Below, piece after piece: positions 34,254 through 46,229 of a stretch of DNA of 64,000 bases (the stretch's first letter is position 1; every line of letters starts with the position of its first letter). A program made the translations under genes and the position numbers. The notes below the pieces were generated by a model. The model was not told the origin of the DNA and did no database searches. It saw only the letters and a list, made by a program, of their open reading frames with translations. This DNA is from Brasenia schreberi (Eukaryota > Streptophyta > Magnoliopsida > Nymphaeales > Cabombaceae): assembly GCA_036023115.1 (NCBI GenBank), contig JAYKKT010000089.1:11380001-11444000 (forward strand), read 5' to 3'.

Positions 34254-35679
34254 CTAAGAAGAGTAACATCCAACAATAATCTCAGTTCTGCTTAAAAACA
34301 TATACCATCAGAAGCATACCAATCATCCAGTCTCAACAACACTTGAATTTACCCATCTTTATACATGTCAAATTTGCCAATGAAATTGGCACCTTGAGTT
34401 AAGAGCTCCTGCTCAGAACTTCTAGCTGTGAAGTGGGTGACACAACACATTCAATCTAGAGATTGAATTACTTAAACCTTGCTTTCTATCATAACCAATG
34501 AACTCTGCAAGTATTCATGATTCACTTTCTCTTTTTCTAACGCAACCCTGCTCAATGTGCTATCTGTTGCTTGTCTAATGCTTTGTTGAGCTTCTTTCTT
34601 GTCTATCCTTGGTCAGATTCTATCCTTGGGTAGTACAAGTATCAACACTGAATTGAAGCAAGCCTTCCCACATATAACCACAAGTAACTCCAAAAGAGCA
34701 AGATCAAAGGTATCATCAACATTCAAGAACTAGGCATAAAGTCATCACAGAGAAGATGGAATAAAAAACAGTTTCCCCTGAAAATATCACTGTTTTTCCA
34801 TTTTGCAATAGATGAATGGGATCAGAATCCAGATCAAATATACTTCTTACAGCATATAAGGTACAAAAAACAAAAGTGTCCTACACCTTGTTATTAGGTT
34901 CCAGGTTTGCTGGAAATGGAATTGGAAAGTCCTGAAACAATAGGGATGCCGATCAGATTCTACCTAATCTACCCAACCAAGCATAAGGCAAAGCAAGATT
35001 ACTCCCTTTAAACATTACGTCAAAGATTTGCATATTTAAGGACGCAAAACCAATTTGCATAACAAAGATTGCTCTGTTTGTCCTCAAAATTCGATCAAAC
35101 CATATTCCAGAATATGATAAAACATAAGAGAAGGTAAACCTAGTTAGTTAACTTAAAAACAAAATACAAATCGATCATAATATGAAACATCACGAACACC
35201 CACAAGCACCAGACCAATTCCAAATGAAAACAAACACCAAATTTGCATTTTCCGTTTGCCAACCATCACATTGGGTATACACTCACCAGCGCATCATGCT
35301 GAGAGGGAAGACAACGCACTCCACTGCACGGAGTCATAACTATCAAAGTTTACCAAAATACCGTGCAATATCCATCACACCTCATGTGAAAAGAATAAAA
35401 CAATGAGAAGCCGCAACTAAACATCCCTGTTCTTTGATTCTACCAAAAGTATAAAACATATCATGATACATCAAGATTCTGAACACCAACCATAAACCCC
35501 AACTAGGCCAAGATGAAAACCAACTAAACCCATCAAAATTCAACTAAAATGCATCATATCACATCAAAATTCGAACTACTAACAACCATAAACCCCATTC
35601 CTGACTCATGAAAACCAAAGATGAGAAACCAACCGAATATAAAGAACAGCAATGGCCATTGATCGAATTGGGTCGCAGG
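34254..35679. other. Intergenic, no gene recognised
   Basis: About 1.4 kb of unique-looking AT-rich sequence, probably including the 3' flank of the minus-strand Cys-rich gene. The 74-codon ORF at 35182-35406 matches nothing I know. Confidence 0.45.
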
Positions 35680-36054
35680 TCATTGGTTATTTCGCGAGGC
35701 AGACAGCTTGAGGCACTCGCTCTGGCATCTCCGGAGGCAGACGTCATTCCAATTGGGGACGTGATGCGGGTGGACACAGACTGTGCGGGCGCAGGCGTCG
35801 GCGCAGGCATCGAGATCAGATACGCCGCAGACGGTAACGCACGTCTCCGGCGTCGGGTCCTTGGAGAAGGCGCCTACCCGCTTGAGCATGCGCTTGGAGG
35901 TGCAGACCCTCTCGCAGACGAACACGTCATCTGAGCTCTTCTTCTTGACCCTCTGCTCTTCCTCGGCGACCTTCCTCTTCCTCATCCTCGCCGCCTGTGC
36001 CGCTGCCACAACCGGAATCGCGGCTCCGACTAACATCACCCACAGATCAACCAT
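35680..36054 (-). CDS. Small plant-specific Cys-rich membrane protein, 124 aa
   Basis: This resembles an uncharacterised family conserved across land plants; no biochemical role is known to me. The start at 36054 is chosen because MVDLWVMLVGAAIPVVAAAQ gives an N-terminal membrane segment. Upstream codons in the same frame are a (GA)n-derived Arg/Glu run and are best taken as 5' UTR. A basic/acidic stretch (RMRKRKVAEEEQRVKKK) follows the membrane segment, and then a Cys-rich domain with ten Cys at 47, 51, 72, 76, 84, 88, 93, 106, 110 and 114. Five pairs are spaced CX3C, including CERVC, CVTVC and CADAC, and the last three Cys form a CX3CX3C run. SKDPTPETCVTVCGVSDLDA is the most family-like block. 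It is uninterrupted and looks functional. Confidence 0.8.
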   Translation of the reverse strand: MVDLWVMLVGAAIPVVAAAQAARMRKRKVAEEEQRVKKKSSDDVFVCERVCTSKRMLKRVGAFSKDPTPETCVTVCGVSDLDACADACARTVCVHPHHVPNWNDVCLRRCQSECLKLSASRNNQ

Positions 36055-36082
36055 CCTCCCTTTTCTTCTGCCGCGCAGGAAG

Positions 36083-36148
<66 letters not shown>
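36083..36148. repeat. (CT)n microsatellite in the 5' leader of the Cys-rich gene
   Basis: About 66 bp of CT on the plus strand, read as (AG)n on the gene strand, ending 29 bases upstream of the ATG at 36054. GA-rich leaders are common in plant genes; this one is long and should vary in length. Confidence 0.95.
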
Positions 36149-36149
<1 letters not shown>

Positions 36150-37816
36150 ATTGTTGGTGCCGGTGGGGGTTGCTGTGGACTGTGGTGTACGTCTCCATGG
36201 CAAGTCGGGAGAAGAGGAGCTCTCGTCCGGTGCAGCTTGAATCATACGGCAAAATACATTTCTCTGGTGCTTTACAATCTCAGCCATGCATTATTAAGAT
36301 GAACGGCTGATAGTTTCTAAAGACCATTTCCTTTTAAGCAAGAGGAGTTAAGCTGACCCTATCAAGTATATTCATGACCAGTACACATTATACAAATGTT
36401 TGAAAACAGTATTAGAATCACCCTTCCAATACTTTCCCATTCCCAACTTAAATACTTCTCTTGTAGCTGCAGAAGAATTAGCAGGCACAGTTTGATGAAG
36501 TAACGAGCTTATCATTGATCTTCTTATCTTTAAAAAACCAACCTGTGAATAAATAGTTCTCTTATGTGCTTCTCAGTGTGCAGCCAATATGCCAAAAACT
36601 GTCAGATGACAAATCCTGTGTTCGGAGAAGTAAACAAATATTATTAGTTCTTAATGTTTGGAGAAGCAAACCAAACAATGGGCTTCTGTTTGATTCCTAA
36701 ATGTGGTCCATTACCTTTTAATATTGTAATATATGATGGTTATAATGTATATAATAAATAATCAAGTGCAAGATCAGATGACAAACCTTATGAAGCAAAC
36801 TTAGCTTCTTCAGCCCGAAGCCACCAGCAGCAACGATGTCAGAGCACCCAGCCTTTCAGCTACTGCTCTAGGTTACTTCAGCTAATTTGATTGTGCATGA
36901 TTTTGCGTTTCTTTTTCTGTCGCTCATATGTTTTTTTTTTTTGGTGAATTCCATACGGTTTGAGACCATTCTTAACTTGAAGTCCTAACCTATATTAGTA
37001 TTTCATAGATGTCATAGCGCCATAACTTTAAAAGCAAATCTGTCTTCTTTTATCCAATTGTTTCTAACCAATTTCGGAGAATGTATTTGAAGAACTATAC
37101 ATTTTCTGAAAAAGCTGTCTTTCGTTTGCGATTTCTACAAGATGCATAAGAGGTGTTTAAACACGACAATAACACCAAGAGCATATTAGCTCAATGCCAG
37201 AGCGCTCTAGCACTGTTGCTGCTGCTGGGGATTTCGACACCCAGAGGGTGGGTTTGTGTGTTAAGACCTTCCTCTTGTAACAAAAAAAAACATTAAGACA
37301 ATATAAACACCAAATCACGAGCAGCCAGATATCATGGCACAACATTAACCCGATATGGGCTCTCAAGGATTTACAAAAAGAATTAAGCATAATCCAAGCA
37401 GGCTGCATGGTGCATGTGAATGAATCGAATTACTTTATCTCCCAGATTTGTGAAAGTACTCGGACTCGATTTCGAAATACATATTTCAACAGCGCACTAA
37501 GTTACACCACCAAGAACTCTATAATTTACAAGAATCCTGAGCTTCTACTGATTAAAATCAACACATAAAAAATATATTTACAGGCACAATTTGGCAAAAT
37601 CATTTTCTTTACGCTCCATCTGATACATTTAGCTTCAAGTGAAATCAGAAAGCATTTGAGCACTCCTAGGGTGTCCACATCATCACATACTCGAATAGTA
37701 CAACCGTAGGGAACTTTGTTTTGTTGGTCAATATTCGAGCACAGTGGCGATTGATCCAAGTAGTCAACCCCACTCCGCGTGGGATAAGGCATGGTTTTGC
37801 ATCTGATTCTGGTTGG
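36149..37816. other. Intergenic with a SINE-like repeat
   Basis: No gene. At about 37183-37290 on the plus strand TTAGCTCAATGCCAGAGCGC, a degenerate B box GGGATTTCGACACCC and an end in poly(A) fit the SINE-like family. The section nearest 37816 is probably the 3' UTR of the MYB-CC gene. Confidence 0.45.
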
Positions 37817-40158
37817 TCACTGTTCGCTGTTCTCTTTCTGATCTGTTGCTACTACAACATTGAAGATCTCATGGCTGCCTAAGGTATTCTCTTCCCATGC
37901 ATAGCCGTACTCTGCACCACAAGAGGCAGAGTCAGGGGTCCTGCAAATCTGTTTTGCAGGTGATTCTGAGGGCGATTCCATCCTTCGTCTCTTAAGGGAA
38001 TCCAAAGACGAATGTGAAACTTGTGCATAGCCGTACTCTGCACCACAAGAGGCAGAGTCAGGGGTCCTGCAAATCTGTTTTGCAGGTGATTCTGAGGGCG
38101 ATTCCATCCTTCGTCTCTTAAGGGAATCCAAAGACGAATGTGAAACTTGTGGGAGTTTGTCGTCAGATGGGGGTGGATCAAAAGACTCACTTCCTTTAAG
38201 CAAACCCCCAAGCTTCTGCTGCTCTTCAATGATTTTCTGCAGGTACTTCCCCTGCGCTTCCATCTTCAACTGCAACTGCCTCTGCACCTGCAAGAAACCA
38301 CAAAAGATGAGATACTACAAATCAATGGCCAAACAGGCGAAACATAAACCGACCACCTGAAACACAGTTCTCGTACTCTTATAACCTCAATGAACATAAT
38401 TAGGTCCATTCCTGAATCGGTTCCTAAGTTTGGAAAGACAAAAGATTGGTCATTTCAATATATAAAGAATAAAGAGCTTCTACGTATCACAGGAAAAGCA
38501 CTGATTCGTTCTAGCAAAAGTAGAAGTTTTAGCATTGATCTCATCGATTGAACCAACTGAGCGAAACTAAAAAGACAGCCCTTTCTCTTTGTGGGGTGGA
38601 AAGACGAACCTCAAGTTGCTCGCACAATCTTTTCTGCAGTTCCATCTGGATCCTCAATGCTTCATTTAATTGCAGGCCTCTGGAAATAGAAACAGCAGAT
38701 AATGGAAAGATTCTGACACATCAGTGGAAACAAATAAAACCTATAACAACTACAGCCAAATGAAACTGAAGTTGGGACAACAGCTGCACTAGTTGACATT
38801 TTTTAGGTGTATCAAAAATACTGCCAAACATTTTGCAGGATAATTATGCGAGTGCTTAACAAAAGAGAAGCTTCTTACCAACAAAAAATAGTAGTGCGCA
38901 TATGTCACATTCTAACAAGAGAATTAGTAGATACTTACTGCAAAATTTCCATATCAGAAAGGGAATCATTAAGGCCTTTGTTTTCATCCTTTGAACCTGA
39001 AACTCACACAAATATAAAATCAGACTTTACGGCAGAAAGACTGTCCCAGAATAGCGTACGCTCTAATGACAACAAAATTTCTCAAAAATATACTTGTGGA
39101 AACTAAAATAGCATACAGGGTGCAATACTCGAGTCAGACCCTCCTACTACTTTCCCCAGTCCATCTTTAGCACTGAATATTTTAAATATTTTGTAATTTA
39201 AGATTCTAACTAAGAGAATTTAGTTCTTTATTGATGAATAGTAATTCACGAAAAAAAGTTTTATTCTAATTTTTGACACATATTATCAATGATGTAAGTA
39301 AGATACTTAATTGCACGCGTCTACCATCGTGTCCCACCCCTGTCTTGCACCCTCACCAGTGTAGGTGTTAATGGAGTAATCATGAGCAAATGAAAAATAG
39401 GATACCTACCACCTGCAGGAGATTCTGGAAGGAACTTTGCTAGTCGATACTTCTACAGCACGCACAGACAAAAAAAGAAACTTTTTAACCATTTATAAGC
39501 CATCTCATGTACACTAAACATGAAATATACAGGCCAAAAGAACTACCTGCAAGTGGCTTTTGACATGATAGATTGTAAGTCCAGGCACACCCATCACCCT
39601 TAAGACACCCTTTGGTGTTGCTCCTGGAGATTATAAAAAAGGCATGGTGTGTCAAAAATAGGACAGAAGTTCTTTACACAGAAATAGAAGCCAGCAGGAA
39701 TAGCCGAAGAGGTATGGAGACAATTATGTCAGCATTCAACTAATCCAAAACTGACATGTAAGGAACGCCACTCTACAACAAAAATGGAGAGGGAAATTGC
39801 AATATTCCACGATGCGGAGCAACTTAACGTGCATGTAAGGAACAAGATTCACAATGGAATATGTTTTCCTCCAAGAAAAATAAAGATTCACAATGGTGTC
39901 CATAAAATACAGTCAACTGTAATGATATAACTCAAATACGAAGTACGCACTCTCTGGTCCACCAAGTTGTGCAATGGCATCAACAAAACGTTCGTGAAGA
40001 TCTGAAGTCCATCTTAACCTCTGTTTTCCAGTTGCTCCAGAATTCGTTGAATTATTTACTGCTGATCCCCCAAGACCTCTGACAATTGCAATCTGCTCAG
40101 TTCTCTGGCGTTTATTGGACACGAAACCCGTCTGTGGCAACTCCTTTGTCGGGTACAT
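37817..40158 (-). CDS. MYB-CC (GARP, PHR1-LIKE) transcription factor, 308 aa
   Basis: MYB-CC factors bind P1BS-like DNA sites as dimers; relatives control phosphate starvation responses and phloem or vascular development. Six coding exons join in frame: 39951-40158, 39547-39623, 39410-39452, 38939-38996, 38610-38679 and 37817-38287. The start MYPTKELPQ at 40158 follows a splice acceptor at about 40171. The GARP domain spans residues about 45-105 (KQRLRWTSDLHERFVDAIAQ, PKGVLRVMGVPGLTIYHVKS, then HLQKYRLAKFLPES). The coiled coil spans about 130-180 (LNEALRIQMELQKRL, EQLEVQRQLQLKMEAQGKYL); the usual LHEQLE reads LCEQLE. Residues 199-240 are repeated exactly as 241-282. A non-coding exon is likely at about 40529-40569 (donor CAAG|GTAAGTAG). 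All splice sites used are GT-AG and no stop interrupts the reading frame. Confidence 0.9.
37899..38150. repeat. Perfect in-frame 126-bp tandem duplication in the MYB-CC last exon
   Basis: Copies 37899-38024 and 38025-38150 are identical as far as I can compare them. Because 126 is a multiple of three, 42 residues (QVSHSSLDSLKRRRMESP and onward to GAEYGYA) are doubled, including a basic KRRR cluster. Identity implies very recent origin or an assembly artefact. Confidence 0.97.
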
Positions 40159-42779
40159 TTGTTTGGCACGCTGCAACAAGCAAAACAATATCCTAAGTCA
40201 TATGGATTTCCCCAGAGACCAGCTAAAGCATAGTCATAATTGGCATCAAAAGAACCACCCAAATTATAGCATGTTAACCTTCATCCACGTGCATGCATCA
40301 GGATTTCACATACTTGTTGAAGACTTCAAGAACAAACAAATAAATGTCATTTTCCTTCAAACTAAATATTGCAACCCTTAAACATGTCACTGAGAACCAA
40401 ATGTTTCATCCTTAATGAAGGCTCTGGAGTTGAACAGGAGATGGAAAATAACAAATGAAGATTTACTATATAGCTAATCACAATTGCGTATTCTCGTTAT
40501 CTCGAAGTACTAAACCTAACCTACTTACCTTGACGGGTCCAATTGAAGCCACTAGCTCATTGATAATATCTGCACCAATTTAATCTATATCCAAAATCAA
40601 TGCACATGTCAGCACGTTGTGTGATCACTATCGACAAGATTTATCCCATCTATAGGAGGTTGGCTTCACAAATATCTTTGCTGTATTTTTTTCTACTTAA
40701 ATTAGAAGCATTGCAACCAGAAGATGCCTGTGTTATTCCTGACTTCTAATGGTCAATGTTACATGCCCCTTTCTGCTAATCTTTTCAAACTAGTTCAAGC
40801 CATCGATAATCACTTTTCATGGTTCTTTGTACTGTCTTTAGAAAGTTTCAGTCCTCCAATCTTGGCCAATAATTTCTGAACGTACCAACTTTTGCCACTA
40901 TTTTCACTGCAGACCTACATGTAACATCCCTAAAGAACCTTCTTCGGCAATTTAACTCTTCTTTCGACACAATTCCGATGTTTATGCTCTGTCACTTTTA
41001 TTCCGTTGCAGATATTCTCCAGAACGTAACTCGCTTTTATTCTTTGGTTCAGTTGCAAAGTAGTCAACTCCATGCACAAGATTATTTTCTAACTCAATTT
41101 CGCACAGAAACTGTGAATATTAGGGTCCGGTGTCTCTGGTGTCTCGGATCTGTGCCCCGGTTGACCCCTGTCTGCCTGAGCGCCAAGCAACCGCACAAAC
41201 GTCGTTGTGTGGTGCCTTGCGCAGACCATCAAATAGGGGAGGCAGGCTTGGCAAGCGTCTTTTCGCGTCTATGAGAGATTCTGCCGATGAGAGCGTGTTG
41301 ATTGAGGCTGGAAACCGCGAGCAGGAGATGTGAAACAATAAACTTATCAACCGGAACAACCAAGTATATTTCCCATTATCATTTCCATTTGTTTTCTGGC
41401 AAAATCGCCGTAACCCTACTCTGGTAGGAAATGAAAGACGGTTGAGGGACGGGCCGATTGGGTCCGTCTTCAGATGCTGACAGCCTCAAAATCGACGAGA
41501 AAAATGATTAAGTGTCTGCAACCCAACCGGTTTCCTTCACCTTCGATCTTTTTTTATCATTTTCTGACCAAACCTCCAGCTGCCAACGGTGGTTCTGAGG
41601 GGAAAAGGTAAGCAAGCCCTGGAGTAGGAGCTAACGGTGGTTCTGAGGTTGGAGATATGCCAGAAACGGCAATTTTAGAGCGACGGGCGGTGGCAGTTTG
41701 GTGCGATTTAGGGCAATGGCGTCCCGGTCTAAGCATGTAATGTCAAGCATGCTGGGCCACGACTCAGTCATAGGTAAAATGGGCATGGGGGATGATACTT
41801 ATCTAGGTTAAAATACGCAAGCGAGTCTAGGTCCTACTATGTAATGCGGATTGGATCCTTTTAGGGGATTCAAACCAATTAAAATGGATCTGGATAGGGT
41901 TTTTAAGCCGTTTCAAGGCCATCCCATCCGGACTCTGTTTTCAATGTGGCTTGAAGCTTCAGGTTCACCTTTGAACGTAGCACAATATTATATTATTTTT
42001 ATTATGATTTTAAGGACTGGAAGGAGGTGATGTAGAGAAGAGTTGTGGCCTTGGAATTGGAACTTGCAACAATTTCAATTGGATTTGTCTTCTTTACATA
42101 ACCATGCTAGAATAATTTTACTGAGCTTTTATAACATTACATGTGATCATAAATGCTTTACAATCGTTCTTCAATTATGGCATACGCTTGATTACTCTGT
42201 CGTATTAGAATAGTTCTAATACTTAGTCTAGCATGGCAAGAATATGGCTTAGTGTGAGTGAAACCTTTATCTTATAGAGAGATTCACCTGCTCTGCGACG
42301 GTATGCAATGTTCAATGTCGTCAGATAAGATTATGGCATATGCAATGTTTCATGGCCGGGTATTGGATGAAACATCAATCGACCTGAAAACGGCTTCAGA
42401 GATGTGCTCATGGGAGGCGCCATGGGTTCTAAATGGTTGTATTGGTCGACGCTAACTTGGCTACTTTGTCAAGTGATGGAATGCGTATGATAGGAGCATG
42501 AATAGTAAGGAGTGTTTTTCAATCAAATGGGTTGTGACACGATACGTATATTGTTATGTGATGGAATCGGTACGAATGCTTGAAAGGATCCAACAATCAA
42601 ACATGCATTACCCATAACAAGAACAGGAAAAAGTTTTGTGATGAACAGACGTTCTAGAAAAACCTCATCTAACAACTGAGTAGAACACCAAGGCATTAAG
42701 GTTATAAGACCAGTAATTCATCATTTGAACACCTCTATCTACAAGCAACAATAAGAGCCACAATGTTACTGTAACGCCA
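40159..42779. other. 5' region of the MYB-CC gene and intergenic DNA
   Basis: A likely non-coding exon of the minus-strand MYB-CC gene lies at 40529-40569, and GC-richer sequence at about 41130-41600 could be its promoter or first exon. TCTGAGGTTGGAGATATGCC-type sequence and a short direct repeat (GCTAACGGTGGTTCTGAGG, GCTGCCAACGGTGGTTCTGAGG) occur at about 41578-41657. No ORF here carries a domain. Confidence 0.45.
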
Positions 42780-43135
42780 TGATACGACCATTTTTGGCAA
42801 GCATTTCCATGAGAATGGAAGATTGGCCATCTTACTATTTTCATGGATGCATTAAAAGAAATAAACTTAAAGGCTCTAAACGGAAGTCCCAAATAGGAAA
42901 GACTGGGAGGGAGATAGCCGGAAAACGGAAGGTGTTGCTCTATAAATTGAGAGCAATGCACTCAATACTGCGTGTGAAAAGAAATAAGAGACCCTACCCT
43001 AACCAGAAAACACTCATACCTCCTTCTCGGTCCTATACTTCTCTTTTTTTTGCCTCCTAGGTTACAGGACTGAGAAGACCACCGTGCTTGTCCTTCCACA
43101 TCCATTTGTTATATTGTTGTTGTTTTTTTGCCACA
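42780..43135 (+). repeat. 5' LTR of the copia element
   Basis: Begins TGATACGACCATTTTTGGCA and ends in GCCACA. It contains a TATA-like CTATAAATTGAGAG at about 42939 and the block CCGTGCTTGTCC near the end. Comparable blocks in the same order occur at 48889-49261. Confidence 0.85.
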
Positions 43136-43626
43136 AAGACATCAAAAGTAAACAATAAATACCGATTTCACGAATTTTAAAGAAAAACCAAGTGTCATTT
43201 TAATGTTATGTCCTGGGTTTTTTTTGAAAAATTACAAAATTGTATAAACTGGTAAAATTATTGGTTTACCCCTAAAATTTTTGAGAAATTATAGTGACAA
43301 GAAAACAGAAAAATTAAATATTTATCCTTGATTTGGTTCTAAAAATAACAAAAGTAATAAAAAACTCAAAGATGATACTTAAAATATGTATGGAATTACT
43401 TTTAAGTACCCTGAGTTATTCTCAGCTTAGTAATTGGATATTCCGTATTTTAAATATTAATGATTGGCTATCTGCTAAATGTTGTTTGTTGTATGTTTCT
43501 CTTTTTACAACGTATGAATGTTATTTCTGCCAAACACATAAAAATGAACTCCAGAATATGTGTATCTGAATTGACAAAAACGAAAAAATTAAATGGTCTT
43601 AATTTTCAAATATAGAAAATAAGAAT

Positions 43627-45015
43627 CACTTGGCTCACAAGACTATTTAGTGTAATATGGAGAAACCAAAAGATGCCCGAAGAATGGAGAGCAAGTACAC
43701 TTATACCATATATAAGAACAAGGGAGACATTCACAATTGTGTGAATTATGAGGTATCAAGTTAATGAGTCATGCTATGAAATTGTGGAAAAGAATTATCG
43801 AATATAGGTTAAGACAAGTATCACGTACAACAGATAACCAATTTGGATTCATGCCAAGCAGATCTACTGTTGAAGCAATCTACCTTTTGAGACGTCTTAT
43901 GAACCATTTTAGAGCAAAAAAGAAAGACCTTCACATGATATTTATGGACCTAGAAAAAGTTTACGATAGGGTACCGATGGAGGTTCTTTGAAAAACCTTG
44001 GAAAAAGAGGTATTTCATTTACATACATTAACCTTATAAGAGACATGTACAATGGTGCTAAAACATGTGTGAGGACTCATGAAGGAATAACAGACTTATT
44101 TGAAATTAATATTAGGTTACATCAAGGATCAACTTTACGCCATACTTATTTATAATGGTGATTGATGAGTTAACAAAACATATTCAAGATGAAGTACCTT
44201 GGTGTATGTTATTTGCATGACATTGTGTTAGTGGAGGAGTCTAAGGAAAAAGTTAATAGAAAATTAGAATTATAGAGAGAAACATTAGAAAGCAAAGGCC
44301 TCCGACTTAGTAGAACAAAGACAGAATATATAGAATGTAAGTTTGATCATTTGGTTACTTCAGAGGACATAGAAATTAAAATTGGCACACATTGCATCCT
44401 CCAAAAGGAAAGTTTTAAATACCTAGGGTCAAATTTTCAGGGTGATAGAAGAATTGATGGAGTTGTTACGCATAGAATTAATGTTGGTTGGTTAAAATGG
44501 AGAGGAGCACCAGGTATTCTTTGTGATAAGAAGATACGATTAAAGTTAAAAGGTAAATATTATAGAGCAACAATTAGACCTGCCATGTTTTATAGTTCTC
44601 AGTGTTTGGTAGTTAATCATCAACATATACAAAGATGTCTGTGATAGAAATGAAGATGTTGAGATGGATGAGTGGTCATAATAGAAAAGACTGTATACAT
44701 AATGAGGTTATTAGAAACAAATTAGGAGTGAAAACAATAGAGAATAAAATGATAAAATATCATTTAAGATGGTTTGGACATATAGAAAGTAGATTAGAAG
44801 AACCTATAAGAAGGTATGAAAAACTAAATTTGGAAAGTATTAAAAAAAGTAGAGGACGACCACAAAAGTGTTAGAAAGAAACAATAGAGAACGATCTAGC
44901 TTATTGTGAGTTAACTGCTAACATGGCATATGATAGGGCTCTGTGGAAACAAAGAATCCATGTAGCCGACCCTGTCTAGTATGGAAAAAGGCTTAGCTGT
45001 TGTTGTTTGTTGTTG
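43627..45015 (+). mobile_element. 5'-truncated RTE LINE (copy C) nested in the copia element
   Basis: It starts inside the connector region of the LINE (CACTTGGCTCACAAGACTAT) and runs through the reverse transcriptase to the end GGCTTAGCTGTTGTTG. TAGAAAATAAGAAT stands at 43613-43626 and again, identical, at 45016-45029, a perfect 14-bp target duplication. The truncation point overlaps the target sequence (GAAATAAGAATCAC in full copies), a microhomology joint. Frameshifts and stops disable it. Confidence 0.95.
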
Positions 45016-45063
45016 TAGAAAATAAGAATTCTCTTTACTCTTACACTAGAAGGGGTATACTAA

Positions 45064-45790
45064 GTGTTAAGGGAAACTATACAACCTCCAACCCCTGATA
45101 CAACTAAGCAACAAAAAGAAATGTATAAAACATTTCTAAAAGATGACACGATAGCGAGAACCATTATAGTAACATATATGGAAGATCATTTTATCAGCGT
45201 CTTTGAAGAGTTTGAGACCACAAAAAAATTGTTTAACTCAATAATAAGTAAATATAACACTACAGCTAAGCTTCATGTTTAATTATTACTACAAAAATAT
45301 AACTCATACAAAATGAAAGAAGGAGATAATGTAGTAGAACATATCAACCATATGCTGGTAATAGCAAGAGACCTAACTATAGCCAAGTCAATCATCTCAG
45401 AACCATTACAGATATTCACGATATTAAACAGTCTTCCCCATCATGAAACATGGTTATTACAGCCCTTAAACTAGGGACTGAAACAAATCTTTTAGAACTA
45501 CCCATCAAACTAGCAATTGAACAAGAGCACATGAATAAAAATAAAAAGGACAAATTGCTAGTAGCTGAAGACGATATTGGGTCAAGTTCTAAAACCAACA
45601 AGAAGAAAAATAAACCAAACAAAAAGTTTTGTAAGAATAACAAGAAAGGTGGTCAATCTTTCAAGAAATGGCAAAAAATCACTTCTCGTATTAAGTGCTT
45701 CAATTGCGAAAAAGTAGGTAACTACAAGAGGGATTACCGCAACAAGAACGGTAAAAGCATCCCAACAATGCAGACAATCAGAAAAATATG
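45064..45790 (+). pseudogene. Copia gag relic with zinc knuckle
   Basis: Gag packages element RNA. The piece 45070-45282 reads like a UBN2-type gag (QQKEMYKTFLKDDTIAR, FEEFETTKKLFNSIISKY), continuing past a stop to LLLQKYNSYKMKEGDNVVEH and LTIAKSIISEPLQIFTILNS. In 45450-45791 the zinc knuckle CFNCEKVGNYKRDYRNKN has lost the His expected before the last Cys position, so it is degenerate. Confidence 0.85.
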
Positions 45791-46229
45791 ATATAATCTG
45801 CATGGTATTTGAATGTTTATACATGAATCGTCGAGTAATTTGGTTGGTGGATTGACTCAAGAGTGATGAGACATATCTCAAAAAGCAATGAAGGAACAAT
45901 AGACCTAAAGGAATATAAATCAGGAAAACATAAGTTGTATATAGGAAATAACACATTTTTTGATATCCTTGGGATGGGGTCCTTTAAGATTTATGTATAA
46001 GGCACATCGGTTTTTTGACTGATGTATTGATTGTACCAACTATAAGGCACAATCTGGTTTTGGTTCTTACCCTACCTTGGTTAAAAAGGGCTTTGAAGTC
46101 AAGTTTATTTCTGCCAAAGTGATAGTAGGAAAGTATGAGAGTATTTTTCTCTGGTCAATTTGATGTTGAACATGATTTGTTCAAGTTGAATATTAATGAA
46201 AGTGAAAATTCTTCTGCTTATATTGATTG

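Noticed and set aside
35783..36310. Plus-strand ORFs of 101-175 codons over the Cys-rich gene
   Set aside because: They include the (CT)n Ser/Leu run and lie antisense to a protein with family-like Cys spacing.
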